In this document: piece by piece, positions 14,148 to 21,652 of the stretch
Layout of the letters: the number at the start of each line of letters is the position of its first letter
How positions within the stretch are numbered: the stretch's first letter is position 1
Source: Oscillospiraceae bacterium
Lineage (GTDB): Bacteria; Bacillota; Clostridia; Oscillospirales; CAG-272
DNA length: 35,302 nucleotides
Direction: 5' to 3'
NCBI GenBank assembly: GCA_015065105.1
Contig: SVQZ01000003.1
Coordinates: forward strand, 1 to 35,302
Translations under genes and position numbers: made by a program
The notes under the pieces: generated by a model
Databases searched by the model: none
What the model saw: the letters and a program-made list of their open reading frames with translations, nothing else
Told to the model about the DNA's origin: nothing

Positions 14148-15812
14148 GTGAAACAGTTTGAAGTACAGAAGCTTAGCTTTTCTTATGCCGATAGCAACAA
14201 GATTTGTTTTGATTCTGTTGATTTAAGTGTTGATAAGGGTGAATATGTAGTTATCTTAGGCAGGTCGGGAAGTGCCAAAACCACCTTTCTCCGCCATTTA
14301 AAGCCAGGACTTGCTCCCTTTGGCAAGCTTAGCGGAAAAATATTCTTTAATTCTATACCCATAAATCAATTAAGCGAGACTGATAAGGTGTCTAAGATAG
14401 GATTCGTTATGCAGGACCCCGATGATCAGATAGTTACCGATAAGGTTTGGCATGAGCTTGCATTCGGGCCTGAGAGCTTAGGCTGGGATCAAAAGGAAAT
14501 ACGTGCCGCGGCGGCAGAGATGGCAAGCTATTTCGGTATTCAGAATTGGTTTCACCGTAAGGTATCTTCACTTTCGGGAGGACAGAAGCAGCTTCTTAAT
14601 TTAGCCTCGGTGATGATCACCAAGCCTGAGGTGTTGATATTGGATGAGCCTACAGCTCAGCTTGATCCCATAGCCGCTTCGGATTTTTTAAATACGGTTC
14701 GTAAGATAAATATTGAACTCGGAACTACAATTATAATTACCGAGCATCGTTTAGAGGAGATCTTGCCTTATGCAAACAGAGCTGTAGTAATGGAAAACGG
14801 CAGAATCATAGCCGACGATACTCCAAAAAAAGTGGCAGAGAAGCTGTTTAGTGAAAAAAATCCTATGGCGAGTGCAATGCCTGCTCCTGTAAGGATTTTT
14901 TACGGCTCGGGTGCAGAGGGGATCTCACCCTTGACCGTTCGCGAGGGAAGAGAATGGCTTGAGCGTGAGTTTACTGTTTCGCCTTTTGTAACCGCGCTTC
15001 ATGAAGAGAATTTAAAAGACAGTAATAAAAAAGCTCTTGAAATAAGAGAGCTTTGGTTCAGATATGACAAGGATTCTCCCGATATATTAAGAGGTGTTGA
15101 TCTGTCTGTAGAGGAAGGTACGCTTCATTGTATAGTGGGTGGTAACGGAACGGGAAAATCTACAACTCTTAAGGCGTGTGTTGGTATATGTCCGCCGTAT
15201 AGAGGTAAAATAAAGATATTTGGCCGTAAAATTTCAAAATTCCGATCGGATAAGATTATTGCAAAGGGTGTAGCTTTGCTTTGCCAGAATCCCAAGAGTA
15301 TTTTTACCCAAAAGACGGTTATTGAAGAGCTTTATGAGATGACACGGGATGAAGAAACGATAAAAAATATTATTGAGTTGTGTGATATATCCCACATTAC
15401 CGACTCTCATCCTTATGATATTTCCGGAGGAGAAATGCAGAGGGTGGCTCTTGCCAAGGTACTTCTCAGAAAACCGAGACTTCTTCTTTTGGACGAGCCT
15501 ACAAAGGGTATGGATAGCTTCTTTAAGGAAAGCTTTGCAGACATAGTTATGAAATTAAAAGAATCGGGTGTTACCGTTCTTATGGTTTCTCATGACATAG
15601 AGTTTTGCGGAAGATATGCCGATAAGGTTAGTATGTTCTTTGACGGTTCAATTATAACCACCAATACCCCTAAACGCTTCTTTGCTGCAAACAGCTTTTA
15701 TACAACGACAGCAAACCGAATGAGCCGCCATATCTTCAATAATGCGGTTACTGCCGAGGACGTGATAGAGTTGTATAACAGAAACAGAGGTAGCCGTAAT
15801 GAAGAAATCTGA
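14148..15812 (+). CDS. Fused ECF transporter ATPase (EcfA1-EcfA2)
   Basis: 554 residues with two ABC ATPase domains in one chain; ECF transporters usually use two separate proteins. Domain 1: Walker A GRSGSAKT (38-45), Q-loop VMQDPDDQ, signature LSGGQKQ (142-148), Walker B VLILDEPTAQLDP. Domain 2: GGNGTGKS (331-338), Q-loop CQNPKSIF, SGGEMQR, LLLLDEPTKGMD. In domain 1 the usual glycine before the Walker A lysine is alanine. I start at GTG 14148, 9 bases after AAGGAG (14133-14138); an upstream GTG at 14112 lies inside the previous gene with no ribosome site. It supplies the energy for the S and T components that follow. Cytoplasmic, membrane-attached. Confidence 0.9.
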   Translation: MKQFEVQKLSFSYADSNKICFDSVDLSVDKGEYVVILGRSGSAKTTFLRHLKPGLAPFGKLSGKIFFNSIPINQLSETDKVSKIGFVMQDPDDQIVTDKVWHELAFGPESLGWDQKEIRAAAAEMASYFGIQNWFHRKVSSLSGGQKQLLNLASVMITKPEVLILDEPTAQLDPIAASDFLNTVRKINIELGTTIIITEHRLEEILPYANRAVVMENGRIIADDTPKKVAEKLFSEKNPMASAMPAPVRIFYGSGAEGISPLTVREGREWLEREFTVSPFVTALHEENLKDSNKKALEIRELWFRYDKDSPDILRGVDLSVEEGTLHCIVGGNGTGKSTTLKACVGICPPYRGKIKIFGRKISKFRSDKIIAKGVALLCQNPKSIFTQKTVIEELYEMTRDEETIKNIIELCDISHITDSHPYDISGGEMQRVALAKVLLRKPRLLLLDEPTKGMDSFFKESFADIVMKLKESGVTVLMVSHDIEFCGRYADKVSMFFDGSIITTNTPKRFFAANSFYTTTANRMSRHIFNNAVTAEDVIELYNRNRGSRNEEI

Positions 15813-16494
15813 TATAGTATCTTTGATTTTTTATTTTGTTCTTCTTCCGATAACTCTTTTTTTTCACGTAAGGTCGCAGGGAGCATATTATTATATTGTT
15901 GCCTGTTTTATAGTTGCGGAATCTCTGATTCCTTTGATTTGGACGTATAACGGTAAGGGTATCAGAAGGAGTCTTATTGCCGTTATATTGATCATGTCGT
16001 TTGTTACGGTGCTTCTGAGGGTTGTGATAGCCGTTCCGAATTTTAAACCGGTATATGCACTTATAATGCTTTCAGGTATATCGATGGGTATGCAGAGCGG
16101 TTTTACGGTCGGGGCAGTTACTGCATTTGTGAGTAACTTCTTTTTTGGACAGGGTGCGTATCTGCCCTGGCAGATGCTTGCCTTCGGTGTGTGCGGCATG
16201 CTTGCGGGGATTTCATTTAACAAAGTTAAATTGCCAAGAAAACCGATTTTTCTTGCCTTATACGGCTTTGTATCGGTTATGGTGATCGTCGGTCCTATAC
16301 TTGATTGCTCTCAGGTTGTTTTTCTCTCACGAAGTGCGGCTATTCCGGATCTTCTTCGTTCGGGCTTCAGTGTTAATCTCAATCAGGCGCTGTGCACTTT
16401 TTTAACCATGCTGTTGTTTGGAAGACCTATTACAGACAAGCTTGAGAGATATAAGAAAAAGTTCGATCTCAGGGAGGAAGACTATGGGCTTTGA
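15799..16494 (+). CDS. ECF transporter S component, predicted corrinoid-specific
   Basis: 231 residues with about six hydrophobic helices, the size of an S (substrate-binding) component. The segment FFFGQGAYLPWQMLAFGVCG is characteristic of an S-component group with FGQG..PWQM. Conserved helix motifs such as GISMGMQSGFTVGAVTAFVSN also fit. It overlaps the ATPase gene by 14 bases and the T-component gene by 11. Substrate specificity cannot be read from sequence alone; the cobalamin riboswitch at the head of the operon makes cobalamin or another corrinoid the likely cargo. Confidence 0.85.
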   Translation: MKKSDIVSLIFYFVLLPITLFFHVRSQGAYYYIVACFIVAESLIPLIWTYNGKGIRRSLIAVILIMSFVTVLLRVVIAVPNFKPVYALIMLSGISMGMQSGFTVGAVTAFVSNFFFGQGAYLPWQMLAFGVCGMLAGISFNKVKLPRKPIFLALYGFVSVMVIVGPILDCSQVVFLSRSAAIPDLLRSGFSVNLNQALCTFLTMLLFGRPITDKLERYKKKFDLREEDYGL

Positions 16495-17389
16495 GCAATG
16501 TCACCCTATGGTGAATCTGATATATTTTTTTGTGGTATTGGCATCAACTCTTATCTTTGACCACCCGGTGTATCTCGCTATCTCCTTCATCACAGCGGCA
16601 TTATACTGTATTAAGCGAAGGGGGATAAAGGGCGGTATATCAGTAGTATTGCTTATACCATGCATTATACTTTTCACACTGTATTACAGCTCCTATAATC
16701 ATTTTGGTATAACTGTACTCAGAAGTAATCTTATCGGGAATTCCATTACCCTTGAGTCGCTTGTGTACGGAGGGTGTCTCGGAATCAGAGCCGCAAGTGT
16801 TATACTTTGGATGTCCTCGGTATATTCTGTATTTTCCTCGGATAAGGTAGGATACCTTTTTGGAAGACTCAGCCCGCGATTCGCAATGGTTTTTGCATTA
16901 CTTCTCAGACTGTTTCCGAGAATAGGACAGGAGGCAGTTAATATTAATAATGCCCGAAAGGGAATTGGACTTTCGGTTTCACAGGGAAATATTATTGCAA
17001 GGACAAGGAATGCTATAGCTATCTTTTCGGCTTTGATAACCGTGACCATAGAGTACTTTGCTGTTGCGGCTGAATCTATGCGGTGCAGAGGTGCTGCGCT
17101 CAGAGGCAGAACTGCTTATTCGATCTACCGATTTGATAACAGAGACAGAAGCTTTGTGCTTGTGATGTTTGTCTTTATCACATCTGTTATGATGGCGATG
17201 ATACTTTCTCAGACAGATATTGTTTACGATCCTTATATAGTATTTACACCTATAAGTATTATGTCGGTATGCTTCTATGCCGGATATACTCTTTTATGCC
17301 TTATGCCCCTGATGCTTGAGCTTTGGACGGAATATTGCTTTAAACAACTGCAAAACCGGGCATCGGACCGTAACGGTTTATATTCGTAA
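16484..17389 (+). CDS. ECF transporter T component (EcfT/CbiQ family)
   Basis: 301 residues with about five to seven membrane helices. The two coupling-helix motifs are recognisable: NARKGIG, and SMRCRGAALRGRT, corresponding to the AxRG-type motifs that dock on the two ATPase domains. I choose ATG 16484, six bases after GGGAGG, rather than an upstream frame start at 16418 buried in the S-component gene. Last gene of the cobalamin operon. Together with the fused ATPase and S component it makes a complete ECF module. Confidence 0.9.
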   Translation: MGFEQCHPMVNLIYFFVVLASTLIFDHPVYLAISFITAALYCIKRRGIKGGISVVLLIPCIILFTLYYSSYNHFGITVLRSNLIGNSITLESLVYGGCLGIRAASVILWMSSVYSVFSSDKVGYLFGRLSPRFAMVFALLLRLFPRIGQEAVNINNARKGIGLSVSQGNIIARTRNAIAIFSALITVTIEYFAVAAESMRCRGAALRGRTAYSIYRFDNRDRSFVLVMFVFITSVMMAMILSQTDIVYDPYIVFTPISIMSVCFYAGYTLLCLMPLMLELWTEYCFKQLQNRASDRNGLYS

Positions 17390-17408
17390 CTGAGAATCCG
17401 AGAAACTG

Positions 17409-17436
17409 TTTACAGCTTATGTTTTTGTGCTATAAT
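17409..17436 (+). promoter_or_regulatory. Promoter of the 73-nt RNA candidate
   Basis: TTTACA (17409-17414), 16 bases, TATAAT (17431-17436). Confidence 0.6.
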
Positions 17437-17442
17437 AATTAT

Positions 17443-17515
17443 GATGAACGGAGATTCATGAGTGACGGCCACTACACGACCTGATCCAACTTGATGCTTA
17501 CGTTCATCTTTTTTT
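17443..17515 (+). ncRNA. Candidate small RNA, about 73 nt
   Basis: Transcription from the promoter at 17409-17436 would begin near 17443. The 5' end GATGAACG (17443-17450) pairs perfectly with CGTTCATC (17501-17508), which is followed by seven T residues (17509-17515). The RNA is thus closed by its own terminator stem. It contains short complementary parts but no open frame with a ribosome site. It lies between the ecfT-like gene and the long sigma factor gene. It could be a stand-alone small RNA or an attenuator/leader of the sigma gene. I do not recognise the family. Confidence 0.5.
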
Positions 17516-17519
17516 AATG

Positions 17520-17587
17520 TATAGGAATTTGCTCCGATTCGGGTACTGAAGAAACAAACTTGGGTACATGATTTACAACCTATTCCT
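17520..17587 (+). repeat. Inverted-repeat element before the sigma gene
   Basis: ATAGGAAT near 17521 pairs with ATTCCTAT near 17582, and GGGTAC occurs twice inside. The segment TATAGGAATTTGCTC (from 17520) recurs at 33400, again just after a terminator T-run. Possibly a small dispersed non-coding element. Confidence 0.4.
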
Positions 17588-17588
17588 A

Positions 17589-17617
17589 TCGCAATATTAA
17601 ATAAAATATGTTATAAT
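17589..17617 (+). promoter_or_regulatory. Promoter of the long sigma factor gene
   Basis: TCGCAA (17589-17594), 17 bases, TATAAT (17612-17617). The leader that follows contains a small CGGTCTT/AAGACCG hairpin just before the ribosome site. Confidence 0.5.
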
Positions 17618-17686
17618 AAAATTAAACCCAACCTTTTGTACCAAAAATCGGTCTTATAGGTGAAAAGACCGGGAAAGGAGAGAAAA

Positions 17687-20215
17687 ATGAACGCTTACAG
17701 CGAAAAGAAAGATGAGGTTCTGGTTGAACTTACCTTGCTTGGAGATGAAGAAGCATATCGCGAGCTTGTGGTACGACATGAAAAGGCTGTGAAGGGAACG
17801 GCATATAAGTTTACCGATAATATCTATTCTGCAGAGGACGCTTCACAGGATGCCTTTGTTTGTGCATGGATAAAGCTGGATAAGCTACGTGACCGAGGGA
17901 AATTCCGTTCCTTTGTATGCTCAATAGCAAAAAACTGTGCCGCTGATATCGTTGTTAGCTATTCAAACGCCGTAGCTGATATCAGCCTTGATCTTGGAAG
18001 CTATGAAGAAGGGGAGTTTGAAAAGATCGAGATTAAGGAATCGATTGAAAAGCTTACCGAAAAAATAAGGGAAACTATTGAGCTTCATTATTACAAAGGC
18101 TTTTCGGTATCTGAAATCGCACAAAGGCTTCAGATTTCCGAGGGGACGGTAAAATGGCGTCTGCACGAAGGAAGAAAACAATTACGAAAGGATTATGGGT
18201 TTATGGAAAAGGATTATAACGAAAACACAAGCTTTGTTGATAAGGTCATGTATCAGGTTGAACGGCTGAAGCTCTGGTCGCTTAAAAATGACAAAAGCGG
18301 CTTTGAGGAGGAATATAAGGAGGTTTTAAAGGCTGTTGAGAGCTTGGAAGACTCAAAAGAGAAGCATAAGGCTCTTGCCGACGTTTGGCTTCGCGGCTAT
18401 TGGTGGATATACCGTAACGAAAATGATGAGCTTTTAGCCAAGATTAAGGAAAGCGCCCTTGAAAGTTCAAACGAAGACGTGCTTACCTATATTTGCGAAA
18501 AGGATTTTTATAACTGCTCCGAGGGTCAGGTAAGAATTAATTATATTAAGGATACTCAGATACCCTTTTATCGTGACCTCGGCTTAAATAAGGTCACGGG
18601 TTATCTGTTCTTCTGGCTGGGTAAGGAATATTGCACGTTAAATGATTTTGACAAGGGAATCGAATGCTACAAAAAGTCCTTGAAGCACTTAACAAAGGAG
18701 GATGCATATTATTCCTGCGCTCTTGCCGCAATTGAGGTTGAGGAGAGGAGAAGGGCTCTCGGTTTGTACTTTGAAGACAACCGATGCTGTACCTCCGTTT
18801 CTGCAAAGGTGCTTCGGATGATCGACGGTAAGTGTTATTCCTGGCTTGAGCCTGCCTATTACAGCGGTTACGTTGTAGGATGTATGGATAATCTGTTCTG
18901 GTACTGCGATTATACCGATTCACAGTTATATAATCTTGATATGAAGGTGGGAGAAAAATATATTTCTTCGGATAAGAAAAGCGAATTCGTATTTGAGAGC
19001 GATAACGAAAGTATCAAAACTCCTGCAGGTGTGTTTGAAAAGTGTATTGTGTTTGTTATGAACAACAAAAGCAAGGAAGCTTATATCCGTACCGCATTTG
19101 CTCCGGGAGTCGGTATCGTTGAACAAAGACTGCAGACGTGGGGCAGAAAGACTGTATGGAAGCTGTCTGAATACAGAATTAACGGCGGAAGCGGATATTT
19201 ACCGTTATGCGAGGGCAACAGATGGAAATATGCCAATGCAAACGAAGATGATAACGGAATGAATATTGAATACACCAATATCTATGAAGTTAATTATGCT
19301 GACAAGGACAAGATAATAATGGCTCATATCGGCTTTGAGCATCTTGAAAGCTATAAGGATACCTGGTACGGTAATTCTTTGGCATACAGACTTAACTATT
19401 ATTGTAAGCATAATACGAACGTCTCGGAGCTTAATGACGTAAGCAATTATATGAAGCGTGCCGAGGAGCTTGCCGAAACCAAACGCCAAAAGGTGCATAC
19501 AAGAATTGCAAAGAAGGTTATGACAAGAATATTTGATACAGATCCCAATTATACTCCCGATTGTAAGGAGGTTGGCAGATGGAATTTCTTTATCTCGAAT
19601 GTTATAGAGAGGAAGGAAAATGATATTGTTTGCGACTTATATCATGATAGCGATTTTCAGTTTGAATGGAAGAACTCCTCTAATCTCGGCCAAGAAGGTG
19701 AAAAGCTTCTGAATACCTTCCTTATAGAGGATCTTGACAGCTATTTCATGAAATTATGGTCGGATGAATGGGTACCCGGATACGGTTATGAGGGTGAAAG
19801 CACTATTCTTACTCATACGGCGTGTTATCTCATTTTTAAGGTCATGGATGATGAAAGCATATCCCTGCCGGCGGGTGAATTTACCGATTGCCGTCATATT
19901 CATTTTGAAATAAAGGATATTGATGACGGACTTTATTATATGAACGGTACATATGATTATTGGTTTGCGCCGGAAATAGGTATAGTCCGTGTCAAGCAGA
20001 AGAATTGCGATTGGGTACTTACCGAATATAAGGGCAGGGGAGAAGGATATTTCCCCTTGGAGGACGGCCTTTTCAGAAGGTTTGAGCCTACAGAGCTTGG
20101 CGGAGGATTTCATGCTTCGGTTGAATATACCTTTGACAAAAATGATGAAAATCTTGTATTGTTTGCAGACCACCTGGGAACACAGGACAGGGAAAGCTTT
20201 GATAAGAACAATTAA
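17687..20215 (+). CDS. Long ECF-like sigma factor with a duplicated C-terminal sensor-like region
   Basis: 842 residues, about five times an ordinary ECF sigma factor. Residues 20-92 are region 2 (YSAEDASQDAFVCAWIKL, GKFRSFVCSIAKNCAADIV). Residues 118-170 are region 4 (HYYKGFSVSEIAQRLQISEG then TVKWRLHEGRKQLRKDYG). Residues 180-360 are helical and TPR-like (NDFDKGIECYKKSLKHLT). Two similar beta-rich units follow: 440-515 (TPAGVFEKC, FAPGVGIVEQ, WKLSEY, GSGYLPLCEGNRWKY) and 724-800 (LPAGEFTDC, FAPEIGIVRV, WVLTEY, GEGYFPLEDGLFRRF). No signal peptide or membrane helix, so the protein is cytoplasmic. ATG 17687 follows AAAGGAG. I infer one-component control, with the C-terminal region sensing a ligand or a partner protein. 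The frame is intact across the fusion. Confidence 0.85.
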   Translation: MNAYSEKKDEVLVELTLLGDEEAYRELVVRHEKAVKGTAYKFTDNIYSAEDASQDAFVCAWIKLDKLRDRGKFRSFVCSIAKNCAADIVVSYSNAVADISLDLGSYEEGEFEKIEIKESIEKLTEKIRETIELHYYKGFSVSEIAQRLQISEGTVKWRLHEGRKQLRKDYGFMEKDYNENTSFVDKVMYQVERLKLWSLKNDKSGFEEEYKEVLKAVESLEDSKEKHKALADVWLRGYWWIYRNENDELLAKIKESALESSNEDVLTYICEKDFYNCSEGQVRINYIKDTQIPFYRDLGLNKVTGYLFFWLGKEYCTLNDFDKGIECYKKSLKHLTKEDAYYSCALAAIEVEERRRALGLYFEDNRCCTSVSAKVLRMIDGKCYSWLEPAYYSGYVVGCMDNLFWYCDYTDSQLYNLDMKVGEKYISSDKKSEFVFESDNESIKTPAGVFEKCIVFVMNNKSKEAYIRTAFAPGVGIVEQRLQTWGRKTVWKLSEYRINGGSGYLPLCEGNRWKYANANEDDNGMNIEYTNIYEVNYADKDKIIMAHIGFEHLESYKDTWYGNSLAYRLNYYCKHNTNVSELNDVSNYMKRAEELAETKRQKVHTRIAKKVMTRIFDTDPNYTPDCKEVGRWNFFISNVIERKENDIVCDLYHDSDFQFEWKNSSNLGQEGEKLLNTFLIEDLDSYFMKLWSDEWVPGYGYEGESTILTHTACYLIFKVMDDESISLPAGEFTDCRHIHFEIKDIDDGLYYMNGTYDYWFAPEIGIVRVKQKNCDWVLTEYKGRGEGYFPLEDGLFRRFEPTELGGGFHASVEYTFDKNDENLVLFADHLGTQDRESFDKNN

Positions 20216-20254
20216 AAAAATCGGACGGCTTATAAAAGGCTGTCCGATTTTTTG
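20216..20254 (+). terminator. Terminator of the long sigma factor gene
   Basis: AAATCGGACGGC pairs with GCTGTCCGATTT (with G-U pairs) around an A/T-rich loop, followed by TTTTTTG. It starts directly after the stop codon. Confidence 0.8.
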
Positions 20255-20417
20255 TATTGTATGAATTGCTTTATAACCCTTAAAAAGCTGACGCTTTCGG
20301 GAGAACCCCCCGAAAAGAGAGAGCTACACTCGCCCTTGCCTATCACCCCTTCGGATATATTCCATATACTGATATCAGCAGCATTATGCTGCAAATGTTG
20401 AGAAACGGAGAAGTAGA

Positions 20418-20639
20418 ATGGATAGATATAAGAAATACAATGCGCTCTGTTCCTGTAATGACGGCTTCAGAAATAAGATGCGCGAGGATCACGAATGTAC
20501 GGGAGCGTCTCTTGCAATGCCGGTTATGCCGATACAGGAATTCCGTGAGCTTTATTCTCCCTGCGAGGCCTTGGAGAAGGGAACACTTTATAAGGAGCTC
20601 TATAAGCCCTATTGTGTAAGAGGAGGATATAAATGTTAA
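20418..20639 (+). CDS. cotJA: Spore coat associated protein CotJA
   Basis: 73 residues, Cys-rich at the N-terminus, with the CotJA pattern PVMPIQEFRELYSPCEALEKGTLYKELYKPY. In Bacillus the cotJ operon is transcribed in the mother cell by sigma-E, and its products lie in the inner coat. GGAGAAG precedes the ATG. A possible sigma-E-like -10 (CATATACT near 20365) is visible, but I could not identify a matching -35. The gene overlaps cotJB by 7 bases, giving the usual JA-JB-JC order. It shows the organism is a spore former. Confidence 0.9.
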   Translation: MDRYKKYNALCSCNDGFRNKMREDHECTGASLAMPVMPIQEFRELYSPCEALEKGTLYKELYKPYCVRGGYKC

Positions 20640-20911
20640 GATATGAGGATTGCCGCTGCAACGGTGATACAGCTCTGCTTTTGCAGATACAGCAGATAAG
20701 CTTCGCTATGGACGAATTGCGTCTCTTTATCGATACCCACCCGGCCTGTGAAGAAGCAATATCACTTTTTAATGAATACGCAGAACAGAGAAACGAGCTT
20801 GTTTGCCGTTACAACTCGGACGTAATGCCGATTTCCGGATACGCAACCGAGCAGAGCGGAAAATGGCGCTGGGGCAAAGCAGGTATGCTTGCAAAAGGAG
20901 GAATGAAATAA
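20633..20911 (+). CDS. cotJB: Spore coat protein CotJB
   Basis: 92 residues matching CotJB: LLLQIQQISFAMDELRLFID then THPACEEAISLFNEY, followed by a Tyr and a Trp-rich end (GKWRWGKAG). The usual C-terminal WPWE-like end is replaced by a Gly/Lys-rich tail. GAGGAGGA precedes the ATG inside the cotJA end, and the stop overlaps the cotJC start by one base (TAATG). Small structural coat protein of the mother-cell compartment. Confidence 0.9.
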   Translation: MLRYEDCRCNGDTALLLQIQQISFAMDELRLFIDTHPACEEAISLFNEYAEQRNELVCRYNSDVMPISGYATEQSGKWRWGKAGMLAKGGMK

Positions 20912-21525
20912 TGTGGGAATATGAAAAAAGGCTGCAGTACCCTATAAACATCAAAACTCCTGACGCGAGAGCCGCGAAGATCATAGTAAGTCAATACGGC
21001 GGACCCGACGGGGAACTCGGTGCATCTCTTCGATATCTTTCTCAAAGATATGCAATGAAGAATAAAAACGTAGCAGGACTTTTGACCGATATCGGTACAG
21101 AAGAGCTTGCGCATCTCGAAATGATAGGCGAGATACTGAAGCAGCTTACAAAGAATCTTTCAACCGACGAAATAATCAAGCAGGGATTTGACACCTACTT
21201 TGTTGACCATACCGTAGGTGTGTACCCTCAGGCGGCATCCGGAACACCCTATACCGCGGCATTTATGCAGTCAAAGGGCGACCCGATAACCGATCTTATG
21301 GAGGATATGGCAGCAGAGCAGAAGGCAAGAACTACTTATGATAATATCCTCAAATTGGTTGATAATCCTGATGTAATTGAGCCTATCAAATTCCTTCGAC
21401 AGCGTGAGATCGTTCATTTTCAGCGTTTCGGCGAGGCTCTTGAGATGGTTAAGGAAGATCTTGACCCGAGAAATTACTATTATTATAATCCCTCATATCC
21501 TAACGGATGTAATACGGGAAGATAA
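20911..21525 (+). CDS. cotJC: Spore coat protein CotJC, manganese catalase family
   Basis: 204 residues of the ferritin-like Mn-catalase family: MWEYEKRLQYPINIKTPDAR at the start, QYGGPDGELGASLRYLSQRY, the metal ligand helix GTEELAHLEMIG, and later EDMAAEQKARTTYDNIL and FLRQREIVHFQRFGEAL with further Glu/His ligands. It may remove peroxide or serve a structural coat role. AAGGAGG precedes the ATG at 20911; a longer frame from 20803 overlaps cotJB and has no ribosome site. Confidence 0.93.
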   Translation: MWEYEKRLQYPINIKTPDARAAKIIVSQYGGPDGELGASLRYLSQRYAMKNKNVAGLLTDIGTEELAHLEMIGEILKQLTKNLSTDEIIKQGFDTYFVDHTVGVYPQAASGTPYTAAFMQSKGDPITDLMEDMAAEQKARTTYDNILKLVDNPDVIEPIKFLRQREIVHFQRFGEALEMVKEDLDPRNYYYYNPSYPNGCNTGR

Positions 21526-21605
21526 ACAGCGTGGTTCGGTACTCACGGTGAGTGGCAAAATAGTCTCTGAAAGAGATTTGTTATAATACGGGACCGAAGA
21601 AATTA

Positions 21606-21640
21606 AAACAAGGTTGCAAAAGCAACCTTGTTTCTTGTTT
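21606..21640. terminator. Bidirectional terminator between cotJC and the propeller gene
   Basis: A 12-bp stem AAACAAGGTTGC/GCAACCTTGTTT (21606-21617, 21622-21633) with an AAAA loop and T-rich flank. The two genes converge here. Confidence 0.85.
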
Positions 21641-21652
21641 ACATTATAAATA

